Origin: JBEIFW01 sp044370695
GTDB taxonomy: Bacteria > Actinomycetota > Acidimicrobiia > Acidimicrobiales > Ilumatobacteraceae
Reading direction: 5' to 3'
DNA: 30,520 nucleotides
Assembly (NCBI GenBank): GCA_044370695.1
Contig: JBILVB010000029.1
Coordinates: 1-30,520, forward strand
Numbering within the stretch: the stretch's first letter is position 1; every line of letters begins with the position of its first letter. The notes under the pieces were generated by a model that saw only the letters and a program-made list of their open reading frames with translations, was not told the origin of the DNA and did not search any database. Position numbers and translations under genes: made by a program. Positions 23,350-30,520 of this stretch are shown here, piece after piece.

Positions 23350-24206
23350 CGACCTCCGTGCCGTACCCCGCCGAGGCGCCCACCCGGCGCCGCTTGCTCA
23401 CGCTGCGCACGGCGCTGCGCTCACCGGTGTTCCTCGTCGGGGCGGCGATCCTGGGGTTCTGGGTGCTGTGCGCGTTGGTCGGCGAGCGGTTCGCCCCGTA
23501 CGACTGGTCGGCGACCGACCCGCTGCAGAAGAACCTGTCGCCGTCGTGGGACCACTTCTTCGGGACGGACCGTCTCGGGCGCGACGTGTTCTCCCGGGTG
23601 ATCGTCGGTGCCCGGGACGTGCTCACGATCGCGCCGGCCGCCACGGTGCTGGGCACCGTGGCCGGCACGGCGATCGGCCTGCTGACCGGGTACCTGCGGG
23701 GCTGGGTCGGCCAGGCGCTCGACCGACTCAACGACTCGTTCCTCGCACTGCCGTTCCTCCTCGTCGCGCTGGCGTTCGTCGCCGCCCGCGGTCCGTCGTC
23801 GACCACGGTGGTACTGGCGATCGCGGTCGGATTCACCCCGATCATCGCCCGCACCGTGCGGGCCGCGGTCCTCGTCGAGCGCGAGCGGGACTACGTGGTC
23901 GCCGCGCGCCTGCGCGGTGAGCGCGCCCCGTACGTCGTGGTGGCCGAGATCCTGCCGAACGTGCTCGGCCCGATCCTCGTGGAGTTCACGGTCCGCCTGG
24001 GCTACGCCATCTTCGCCGTATCGACGCTGTCGTTCCTGGGGGCCGGGGTCCAGCCCCCGTCGCCCGACTGGGGCCTCGCCGTCGCCGAGAACCGGGGGTT
24101 CTTCCAGCTCTACTGGTGGCCGGTGCTGTTCCCGTGCTTGGCGATCGCATCGCTGGTGGTGGCGATCAACCTCGTCGCCGACGCCCTGCGGGAGGCCACG
24201 TCGTGA
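23346..24206 (+). CDS. ABC importer permease, DppC type
   Basis: A 286-residue second permease. After a short cytoplasmic N-terminus and the first helix (VFLVGAAILGFWVLCALVG) comes the DppC sequence FFGTDRLGRDVFSRVIVGAR. The EAA-like loop (VERERDYVVAARLRGE) follows, then the ending GLAVAENRGFF and a last helix. Start and stop overlap the neighbouring genes by 4 bp. Together with the preceding permease it forms the membrane channel. Confidence 0.93.
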   Translation: MTTSVPYPAEAPTRRRLLTLRTALRSPVFLVGAAILGFWVLCALVGERFAPYDWSATDPLQKNLSPSWDHFFGTDRLGRDVFSRVIVGARDVLTIAPAATVLGTVAGTAIGLLTGYLRGWVGQALDRLNDSFLALPFLLVALAFVAARGPSSTTVVLAIAVGFTPIIARTVRAAVLVERERDYVVAARLRGERAPYVVVAEILPNVLGPILVEFTVRLGYAIFAVSTLSFLGAGVQPPSPDWGLAVAENRGFFQLYWWPVLFPCLAIASLVVAINLVADALREATS

Positions 24207-26179
24207 CCGCCGCCCTCGACGTCGACGGTCTCGACGTCTCCTACCGCGTCCGCCGCCGGTGGGTGCCCGTGGTGCGCGACGTGTCGTTCTCGGTGCCCGC
24301 CGGCGGGGCTTACGGGCTCGTCGGCGAGTCCGGGTGCGGGAAGTCGACCGTGGCGCTCGCCGTCGTGCGGTACCTCGCTGCGAACGGCCGCATCGACCGA
24401 GGCCGGGTGTCGATCGCCGGGACCGACGTCAGCACGCTCGGCACGGCGGCACTGCGCGCTCTGCGGTCGCGGACCGTGTCGATGGTGTACCAGAACCCGA
24501 TGACGGCGCTGAATCCCTCGATGCGGGTCGGGGACCAGGTGGCCGAGGTGTTCGGCGTGCTCGGTATCGGGCGTGCCGAGGCGCTCGAGCGGTCGCGGGC
24601 GGCGCTCGAGCGGGTCGCCATCGCCGATCCGGGCCGGGTGCTGCGGCGGTACCCCCACCAGCTCTCCGGGGGGATGGCCCAGCGGGTCGTCATCGCCATG
24701 GCGCTCGCCAAGGACCCTGCGCTGCTCGTCCTCGACGAGCCCACCACCGGTCTCGATGCGACCGTCGAGGCCGAGGTGCTCGAGCTGGTGAACGCGCTGC
24801 GGGCCGAGTCGGGCACCGCCGTGCTGTTCATCAGCCACAACCTCGGCGTGATCCGCCGGATGTGCGACCGGGTCGGGGTGCTCTATGCCGGCCGCCTCGT
24901 GGAGGAGGGTGAGGCCGCTCGGCTGTTCGAGCACCAGCGGCACCCGTACTCCACCGGCCTGCTGCGGGCGATCCCCCGGGCCGGACGGGTGAAGGCCGAC
25001 GGTGCCCTCGACACGATCCCGGGGTTCCTGCCCGACACCCCGGGGGCGCTCACCGGCTGCACGTTCGCCGAGCGCTGCGCGCTCGCCGACGACCGCTGCC
25101 GGAGCGAGGAGCCGCCGCTGTCGACCGACGCCGACGGGCATCGGAGCCGGTGCTTCCACGCGGAGCGGGCCGCCGGCCTGCCTCGCACCGCACCGGCCAC
25201 GGCGTTGCCGGTGCGGCCCCCCGGACCTGCGCTCGTCGAGGTCCGCGACCTGTCGAAGACCTTTAGCCAGGACGGTCACCCGCTGCGGGTGCTGCGCGAC
25301 GTCGAGCTGACCATCCGCGCCGGCGAGACCCTCGGCCTCGTCGGAGAGTCCGGGTCGGGCAAGACCACCCTCGCCCGGGCCATCGTCGGGATGCTCCCCG
25401 TCGACGCAGGCACCGAGATGACCCTCGACGGCGCGCCGCTCCCGGACCGCACCTCGGCGCGATCCGCCGAGCAGCTCCGCGCCGTCCAGATCGTGTTCCA
25501 GAACCCCGACGCCGCACTGAACCCGTCCAAGTCGATCCGATCGATCATCCGCCGGTCCGTGCGCCGGCTCGGCGGCGGCGCCCCCGGCCCCCGCACCGAG
25601 GAGCTCGCCGCCGCCGTGCAGCTGTCGAGTCGCTACCTCGATGCCCGCCCGTCGCAGCTGTCGGGCGGGCTCAAGCAACGCGTCGCCATCGCCCGGGCCT
25701 TCGCCGGCGCTCCCCGCCTCGTGATCTGCGACGAACCCACCTCGGCGCTCGACGTGAGCGTGCAGGCCGCCATCGTGAACCTGCTCGACGACCTGCAGCG
25801 CTCGACGGGCGTGTCGTACCTGTTCATCAGCCACGACCTCGGGGTGGTGCGCTACCTCGCCGATCGCATCGCCGTGCTGTACCTCGGCGAGGTCATGGAA
25901 CTCGGGCCCGCGGCCGAGGTGTTCCGAGGACCGCACCATCCCTACACCGAGGCGCTGCTGTCGGCGGTGGCGAGCGTCGACGAACCGGCCCGGACGCGTA
26001 TCCGCCTCACCGGCGAGATCCCCTCGCCGGGCGACGTTCCGCCGGGATGCCCGTTCCAGACCCGTTGCCCCCGGCGCCTCCCGGGCACCTGCGAGCACGA
26101 GCGACCGCCCCTGCGCGAGCTGTCCGGCGACCATCTCGTGCGTTGCCACCTGCCCCTCGACCAGCTCGGCGGCGGCTGA
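24203..26179 (+). CDS. ABC importer double ATPase (DppD-DppF fusion)
   Basis: A 658-residue protein with two complete ATPase units in one chain. Unit 1 (about 1-330): Walker A GESGCGKST, signature LSGGMAQ, Walker B LLVLDEP, switch FISHN. Unit 2 (about 340-658): GESGSGKTT, LSGGLKQ, LVICDEP, FISHD. Each ends with the oligopeptide/dipeptide-type tail (HPYSTGLL, HPYTEALL) and a four-cysteine segment that in DppD-like proteins can hold an iron-sulfur cluster. All catalytic motifs look intact in both halves. Fusion fixes the 1:1 ratio of the two subunits. The GTG at 24203 overlaps the permease stop by 4 bp. It ends 30 bp from the convergent XRE gene. Confidence 0.92.
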   Translation: MTAALDVDGLDVSYRVRRRWVPVVRDVSFSVPAGGAYGLVGESGCGKSTVALAVVRYLAANGRIDRGRVSIAGTDVSTLGTAALRALRSRTVSMVYQNPMTALNPSMRVGDQVAEVFGVLGIGRAEALERSRAALERVAIADPGRVLRRYPHQLSGGMAQRVVIAMALAKDPALLVLDEPTTGLDATVEAEVLELVNALRAESGTAVLFISHNLGVIRRMCDRVGVLYAGRLVEEGEAARLFEHQRHPYSTGLLRAIPRAGRVKADGALDTIPGFLPDTPGALTGCTFAERCALADDRCRSEEPPLSTDADGHRSRCFHAERAAGLPRTAPATALPVRPPGPALVEVRDLSKTFSQDGHPLRVLRDVELTIRAGETLGLVGESGSGKTTLARAIVGMLPVDAGTEMTLDGAPLPDRTSARSAEQLRAVQIVFQNPDAALNPSKSIRSIIRRSVRRLGGGAPGPRTEELAAAVQLSSRYLDARPSQLSGGLKQRVAIARAFAGAPRLVICDEPTSALDVSVQAAIVNLLDDLQRSTGVSYLFISHDLGVVRYLADRIAVLYLGEVMELGPAAEVFRGPHHPYTEALLSAVASVDEPARTRIRLTGEIPSPGDVPPGCPFQTRCPRRLPGTCEHERPPLRELSGDHLVRCHLPLDQLGGG

Positions 26180-26209
26180 CCGGTCACCTCGGCTGGGCGG
26201 GCAGCGTCA

Positions 26210-27061
26210 TCAGGTGGCGGCGAGCTCGTCGCGCAGACGCCGCACCAGGCGGGTCACCTCGGTCGGCTGGACCACCGCAACGCGCACGAGGTCGTCGAAG
26301 GCGGCGATCAGGGCCCGGATCGGTTCGGGGGCGGTGAACACGAAGTACTGCTGACCGAGGTAGACCGCCGCGCGCTTCACGCCGTAGATCGACACCGGCG
26401 CAGCGAAGCGGTCGCGGGCGTCGAACAGGAACCATCGCACGCTCGGGTAGAGCTCGTCGACGAGGTTGACCAGGTGGTCGAGTTGGTGCAGGCGCCGGCG
26501 CCGGTCGAGCGTTCGCCACAGGCCTTCGCCGCGCGCGAAGCCCTCCAGGGTCTGCACGGTCGTGGCGCACTCCATGTCGGTGCCCGTCTCCCGGATCACG
26601 GAGAGGCGGTCGGCCGAGATCTCGATCTGCTGGGCCGGTGAGGTCGAATCCCAGCGGGCGACCTCGTGGCGGATGACGGCATCGGTCTTCAGCAGGTCCG
26701 GAAGCGTCGAGGGGACGTAGCGGATCTTGGTTCCCGTCGCCTCGACGAGCCAGCGCGACAGCCGCTCGTCGTCGGGCGTGCGCGCCCCGGGCTCGATGCG
26801 CGGTTGCTCGGCCACGATGTCGGCCCGCACGCCACCCACCTCGGACCGCCCGAGCAACCAGTCGATCGACACCTCGGCCAAGGTGGCGAGCGCGAGGAGC
26901 GTCTCGGTGCGCGGGAGCCGGCGGTTGCCGGTCGACAGGAGCTGCGACAACGTCGAGCGGTCCACTCCGGCGGCCTCGGCGAACGCGCTGCGGCTCGACC
27001 CGGTCCGGGCGATCGTCTCGGCGAGACGGGTGCGAAAGACCGCCACCATCGATTCGTTCAC
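26210..27061 (-). CDS. XRE-type regulator with DUF5753-like C-terminal part
   Basis: A 283-residue regulator. An N-terminal helix-turn-helix of the Cro/CI type spans about 6-70 (SRSAFAEAAGVDRSTLSQLLS, then LPRTETLLALATLAEVSIDWLLG). The C-terminal part is not a classical ligand domain. The run YVPSTLPDLLKTDAVI resembles the 'vPgLLQTedYA' opening of DUF5753, and the final AFDDLVRVAVVQPTEVTRLVRRL resembles its closing helix, so I infer a distant DUF5753-like sensor. The start is the GTG at 27061, 6 nt after a TACAGT box; an ATG at 27049 is the alternative. It lies between the ABC operon (convergent) and the desaturase (divergent) and could control either. Confidence 0.75.
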   Translation of the reverse strand: MNESMVAVFRTRLAETIARTGSSRSAFAEAAGVDRSTLSQLLSTGNRRLPRTETLLALATLAEVSIDWLLGRSEVGGVRADIVAEQPRIEPGARTPDDERLSRWLVEATGTKIRYVPSTLPDLLKTDAVIRHEVARWDSTSPAQQIEISADRLSVIRETGTDMECATTVQTLEGFARGEGLWRTLDRRRRLHQLDHLVNLVDELYPSVRWFLFDARDRFAAPVSIYGVKRAAVYLGQQYFVFTAPEPIRALIAAFDDLVRVAVVQPTEVTRLVRRLRDELAAT

Positions 27062-27067
27062 GCAACG

Positions 27068-27073
27068 ACTGTA
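27068..27073 (-). promoter_or_regulatory. -10 box (TACAGT) for leaderless XRE regulator
   Basis: On the minus strand TACAGT ends 6 nt before the GTG at 27061, with no Shine-Dalgarno sequence. A weak -35-like TGACCA lies 19 bp upstream. Confidence 0.45.
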
Positions 27074-27189
27074 GCGGTGACGAAACATCTGGTGGTCAGC
27101 GGTGCGCGAACGCCGCATCCGAGGTGCAAGTCCACGTTGTCGACCCGCAGGCCGCAGTCCACCATGGGGACGCCGACACGAGGAGGGGC

Positions 27190-28104
27190 ATGACGGCGGT
27201 CGCAGCAACACGGGGGCGCCTGCTGCGCAGCCGCGGCGAGTGGCGCACCGTCGTGGTGATCGTCGCCGTGTACGGCGGATGGCTCGCCGCCGTGGCCGGT
27301 CACCGGATCCTGCCGTGGTGGGTCACGGCCGCGCTGTTGGCGTGGTTCGGCGCGTGGCACCTGAGCCTCCTGCACGAGCTCTGCCACGGCCGGCCGTTCC
27401 GCCGGGACCGGTGGAACCTGCTCGTCGGGTCGGTCCCCGTGACGCTGTGGATCCCGTTCCGTTCGTTCCGCACCTCCCACCTGCGCCACCACGACAGCGA
27501 ACTCGCCGACCCGATCGACGATCCGGAGTCCTTCTACACGTCGGGCGCTGCGTGGTCTTCGGCCGGGCCGGTGCGGCGCGCCGTGTTGCGCGCCAACCGC
27601 ACGATGGTGTTCCGGCTCGTCGTGTGGGCCGCCCTGAGCCCGGTGACCGTCGCGATCGGCGAGGTGCGCGCCGCCTGGCGCAACGATCCCGGGGCCCGGC
27701 GCGCCGTCGGCGAGCACGTCGTCGGCGCGGCCGCCGTCGCCGCAGTGGTGACGGTGAGCGGGATCCCGTGGTGGCTCTATCTCCTCGGCGCGGTCTACGG
27801 CGGTCGGATGCTCAACCTCGTGCGCTCCTTCGCCGAGCACCGGTGGGTGCCCGGGGACGCGCCCCGAACCGCGATGGTCGAAGCGGGTCCGGTGATGAGC
27901 CTGTTGATGCTCAACGTCAACCTGCACCTCGCCCACCACGCCGAGCCGTGGGTCCCGTGGTTCGAGATCCCGGCGGTGGCGACCAGGATCGGCGCCGCCG
28001 AGCAGGCGGCGGCCGGCGCGGGGCGCTACCGCGGCGGCTACCTGGAGGTGTTGCGCCGCTACGCGTTCAGTCCCCTGGACAGCCCGCGCTATCCCGGGTC
28101 CTGA
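27190..28104 (+). CDS. Fatty acid desaturase-family membrane enzyme
   Basis: A 304-residue membrane protein with the three histidine boxes that hold a di-iron centre: H62-ELC-H66, H97-LR-H100-H101 and H246-LA-H249-H250. Membrane segments lie near 20-55, 75-95, 140-160 and 185-220. Members insert double bonds into lipid acyl chains or hydroxylate carotenoids and related compounds with oxygen and an electron donor. The substrate cannot be read from the sequence. The ATG at 27190 follows AGGAGGGG directly; longer in-frame starts lack such a site. It is divergent from the XRE regulator, with a 128-bp gap, and convergent with the alcohol dehydrogenase 4 bp apart. Confidence 0.85.
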   Translation: MTAVAATRGRLLRSRGEWRTVVVIVAVYGGWLAAVAGHRILPWWVTAALLAWFGAWHLSLLHELCHGRPFRRDRWNLLVGSVPVTLWIPFRSFRTSHLRHHDSELADPIDDPESFYTSGAAWSSAGPVRRAVLRANRTMVFRLVVWAALSPVTVAIGEVRAAWRNDPGARRAVGEHVVGAAAVAAVVTVSGIPWWLYLLGAVYGGRMLNLVRSFAEHRWVPGDAPRTAMVEAGPVMSLLMLNVNLHLAHHAEPWVPWFEIPAVATRIGAAEQAAAGAGRYRGGYLEVLRRYAFSPLDSPRYPGS

Positions 28105-28108
28105 CGGG

Positions 28109-29287
28109 TCAACGACAGGCGGCGATCAGCGCGCGCACGTCGTCGAGCGTCGGGGGTACCGGGGCGTTGCGGGTGACGGCGTCGGCGAGGCAGTCGTGCG
28201 CGATCACCTCGGCCGAGGCGTCGTCGAGACCGAACTCGCTGAGCCGTCGCGCCGTCCCGACGCTGGCCGACAGCGCCGCCACCGCCTCGATCGCCGCGTG
28301 GGCGTTGTGGCCGTCGGAAGCACCGATCTCGCCGACCCCGAGCGCGAGGGCCAAGCGGGCGTAGACCGGGGTGCACACCGGCAGGTTGAACCGCATCACC
28401 TCGGGCAGCAGCACGGCGAGGCCGGCGCCGTGGGCCACGCCGAGCCGAGTCGACAGCGCGTGGCCGATCCCGTGACAGGCCCCTTGGCCCGTGCCCGTCG
28501 CCATGGCGACGCCCGCCAGGTGGGAGGCCATCGCCAGCTGGCTGCGTGCCTCGAGATCGGCGCCGTCGGCCACCGCCGCCGGCAACCAGCGCCGCACCAG
28601 GTGTGCGACCTGCAGGCAGAGCCCGTCGGCGTACTCGTTGCGGTTGCGGCTGCTCATCGCCTCCACCGCGTGCGTCAGCGCGTCCATGCCGGTGTTCGCC
28701 GTGGCCCCCGCCGGCACACCGGCGGTCAACGCCGGGTCGAGCAGGGCGAGGCGGGGCAGCGCGCTCGCGTGCCAGGGGTAGACCTTCGCCCCGAGCTCGG
28801 GGTCGGTCAGCACCCCGAAGTCGTTCGTCTCCGAGCCCGTGCCCGAGGTGGTCGGCACGCACACGACGGCCAGGGCATCGACCCGAACCTCGGATTCGAG
28901 CGCCCGCACGGCAGCGACGTCCCGGCCGGCGGGGTTGGTGGCGAGCATCGCGAGCGCCTTGGCGGTGTCCATCGGTGAGCCCCCGCCGAGGCCGACCACG
29001 ACGGTGCCCTCGACCGGTCCGAGATCGTGCAGGGCCCCGAGAGCAGCGAGGACGTCGCCGGGCACCGGGTTGGCGTGCACCCCGTCGAAGACCACCGAGG
29101 CCAGTCCGGACGCATCGAGCGATGCCACCACCGCGGCCGCCACGCCGGCGCCGGCGACACCCCGGTCGGTCACCACGATCGCCCGGTCCCCGAGGGCACG
29201 GACCCGCTCGCCGAGCGAGGTCACGGTGCCGACCCCGAACACCAGCGGCGGCAGGGGGCGGATCTCCAGGACGCGTTCAGCGAGCAC
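28109..29287 (-). CDS. Iron-containing (group III) alcohol dehydrogenase
   Basis: A 392-residue cytoplasmic NAD(P)-dependent enzyme of the Fe-ADH family. The cofactor loop GLGGGSPMDTAK, the loop PTTSGTGSET, and metal-ligand segments NTGMDALTHAVE and GACHGIGHALS are all complete. Substrates in the family range from short alcohols and lactaldehyde to formaldehyde/methanol and hydroxy acids, and cannot be fixed here. Handling of formaldehyde released by the demethylation locus is possible but speculative, since the genes are not adjacent. The GTG at 29287 is preferred because GGAAGG lies 5 nt upstream; the frame also has a GTG at 29323 without a ribosome-binding site. Confidence 0.88.
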   Translation of the reverse strand: MLAERVLEIRPLPPLVFGVGTVTSLGERVRALGDRAIVVTDRGVAGAGVAAAVVASLDASGLASVVFDGVHANPVPGDVLAALGALHDLGPVEGTVVVGLGGGSPMDTAKALAMLATNPAGRDVAAVRALESEVRVDALAVVCVPTTSGTGSETNDFGVLTDPELGAKVYPWHASALPRLALLDPALTAGVPAGATANTGMDALTHAVEAMSSRNRNEYADGLCLQVAHLVRRWLPAAVADGADLEARSQLAMASHLAGVAMATGTGQGACHGIGHALSTRLGVAHGAGLAVLLPEVMRFNLPVCTPVYARLALALGVGEIGASDGHNAHAAIEAVAALSASVGTARRLSEFGLDDASAEVIAHDCLADAVTRNAPVPPTLDDVRALIAACR

Positions 29288-29338
29288 GGCAGCCTTCCGT
29301 CGACGACCCGGGGCGCCGGGCACTTGGAGACCACAGGG

Positions 29339-29344
29339 TAGGTT
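29339..29344 (+). promoter_or_regulatory. Possible -10 box (TAGGTT) for the 29354 gene
   Basis: TAGGTT ends 9 nt before the ATG at 29354, giving a leader of only two or three bases. The same hexamer is used upstream of tRNA-Val. Confidence 0.3.
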
Positions 29345-29353
29345 GCATCCGCC

Positions 29354-30520
29354 ATGCGACCGTCCTTCGCACGCGACGACGTCTCGCTGCTCGTGCTCCT
29401 CGTCGCCAGCCTGTTCCTGACCGGCGCGTGCGGCCTGCTCTACCAGCAGCTCTGGTTGCGAGAGCTGTCACTCGTGTTCGGCATGACCGTGCAGGCTGCC
29501 GCCGTCGCGCTCGCCGTGTTCATGGGGGGCCTGGCCCTCGGGGCCCGCCTGGCGGGCCGCCTGGCCGACCGGACCAGCCGCCCCGTCGCCTGGTACGGCG
29601 CGAGCGAGGCGGTCGTCGGGGTCCTCGCCGTGCTCACCCCGCCGGCGATGGCGCTCACGACCGACCTCTACGCCGCGCTCGCAGGGATCGCCCCGGACTC
29701 GATGCCGTACCTGACCGTGTTGCGCGTCGTGCTCGCCTTCGTCGTGCTCCTGGTGCCCGCCACCGTCATGGGGGCGAGCACGCCGCTCGTGGTGTCGGCC
29801 GCCAGCCGCCGCTCGGGCCGGGTCGGGCAGCGAACCGGTCTGCTCTACGCGGCCAACACCTTCGGTGCCATCGCCGGCGCGGTGTACGGCGGTCTTCGTC
29901 TCATCGGCGGCCAGGGCGTCTCCACGTCGTTCCGCCTCGGCGCAGCCGTGAACCTCGGGGTCGGCGTGGTGGTGATCGCACTCTCCCGCCGGTTCGATCG
30001 AGCGTCCGCCCCGACCCCCGCCACGAGCCCGTCGGCGACACCGCCGGCGCCCGCGCAGGCCGTGTCGCCCGCGCCGGTGCGACGGTTGGTGCTCGCCACC
30101 TTCGTCGTGTCGGGCTTCGCGACGTTCTCGCTCGAGGTCGTGTGGTTCCGGTCGCTGTCGCTCTACCTCGAATCGAGCGTGTATGCGTTCGCCGCCATGC
30201 TGTCGGTGGTCCTCGTCGGCCTCGCCGCCGGCAGCGCGCTCGTCACCCCGCTGCTCGGCCGGGCCCGACCCTGGCTGCCCATCCTGGGTGCGGTGCAGTT
30301 CCTCGCCGGGCTGAGCGCCCTGGCGAGCCTGTGGCTGCTCGGCCGGGCCGACGGTCTGCTCGAGATCGTCCAGCACCTCGTCACCGTCGATCGCACCTCC
30401 TCGCGGTACACCCTGCTGCTCGCTGCGGTCGGCGTCGGCCCGGCGTCGCTGCTGCTCGGCGCAGCGTTCCCGATCGGGGCCCGCCTCTACGCCGAGGGGC
30501 GGGAGCACACCGGCGACGCC
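29354..30520 (+). CDS. Fused membrane/spermidine synthase-like protein, 3' end outside window
   Basis: The frame is open from the ATG at 29354 to the window end, giving 389 residues so far. The N-terminal part is a multi-helix membrane domain with the repeat marks of fused MFS/spermidine-synthase proteins: GLLYQQLWLREL, FMGGLALGARLAGRLADR, and AANTFGAIAGAVYGG. A second repeat begins after a Pro/Ala-rich cytoplasmic linker (about 220-240) with SLEVVWFRSLSLY. The SpeE-like catalytic domain expected at the C-terminus would lie beyond position 30520, so its presence is assumed. Such proteins probably act on polyamines or related compounds at the membrane; activity is largely untested. Divergent from the alcohol dehydrogenase across 66 bp. 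Confidence 0.8.
   Translation, partial: MRPSFARDDVSLLVLLVASLFLTGACGLLYQQLWLRELSLVFGMTVQAAAVALAVFMGGLALGARLAGRLADRTSRPVAWYGASEAVVGVLAVLTPPAMALTTDLYAALAGIAPDSMPYLTVLRVVLAFVVLLVPATVMGASTPLVVSAASRRSGRVGQRTGLLYAANTFGAIAGAVYGGLRLIGGQGVSTSFRLGAAVNLGVGVVVIALSRRFDRASAPTPATSPSATPPAPAQAVSPAPVRRLVLATFVVSGFATFSLEVVWFRSLSLYLESSVYAFAAMLSVVLVGLAAGSALVTPLLGRARPWLPILGAVQFLAGLSALASLWLLGRADGLLEIVQHLVTVDRTSSRYTLLLAAVGVGPASLLLGAAFPIGARLYAEGREHTGDA

Noticed and set aside
24110..26149. A 679-codon minus-strand frame over the double ATPase
   Set aside because: All Walker and signature motifs are on the plus strand, and the antisense protein has no domain.
1..30520. CRISPR array, phage, insertion sequence or defence island
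   Set aside because: No transposase, integrase, direct-repeat/spacer pattern or known defence domain was seen; the only tandem repeats code for lipoprotein stalks.

Overview
The window is very GC-rich by eye, densely packed, and free of insertion sequences, phage genes and CRISPR arrays. A WhiB regulator, a DUF3499 protein, a DnaQ-type exonuclease fused to the front half of UvrC, and many genes whose start codon sits 6-9 nt after a TAnnnT box together point to Actinomycetota. The lipoprotein style and gene mix fit class Acidimicrobiia best; the class is an inference, not a computed placement.

Layout. Positions 1-7360 are chromosomal housekeeping: DUF2087 protein, membrane J-domain protein, tRNA-Val(CAC), DUF3499 protein, a small zinc ribbon, an SRPBCC protein, an NYN nuclease-like protein divergent from the exonuclease/GIY-YIG fusion, TrpD, WhiB and a cupredoxin lipoprotein. 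Positions 7359-7832 encode a DUF2231-like membrane protein. Positions 7879-16947 form a tight seven-gene operon: an MttB-family methyltransferase without pyrrolysine, a dimethylglycine-dehydrogenase-like flavoprotein, a short sarcosine oxidase alpha-like protein, a 126-aa unknown, sarcosine oxidase beta and delta, and a homocysteine S-methyltransferase of the betaine type. Convergent to it, 16883-20511 (minus strand) is a four-gene operon: corrinoid protein, DUF1638, PF13769 'virulence factor' and a RACo-type ASKHA reductive activator. Divergent from that, 20643-26179 encodes a peptide/opine-type ABC importer with both ATPases fused in one chain. Positions 26210-30520 carry an XRE-type regulator, a fatty-acid desaturase, an iron-type alcohol dehydrogenase and the start of a fused membrane/spermidine-synthase gene cut by the window end.

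How the genes may work together. The central 19 kb reads as one catabolic locus for an N-methylated compound, probably glycine betaine or a related quaternary amine. The importer brings the substrate in. The first methyl can leave by MttB homolog to corrinoid protein (kept in Co(I) state by the RACo-like protein) or directly to homocysteine by the betaine-type methyltransferase. The dimethylglycine-dehydrogenase-like enzyme and the sarcosine oxidase complex then remove the remaining N-methyls oxidatively, likely onto tetrahydrofolate. No methyltetrahydrofolate:corrinoid methyltransferase is seen, so the only visible methyl acceptor for the corrinoid branch is the homocysteine enzyme. Two components, DUF1638 and PF13769, have no assigned role. 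No stretch over 300 bases lacks a gene.
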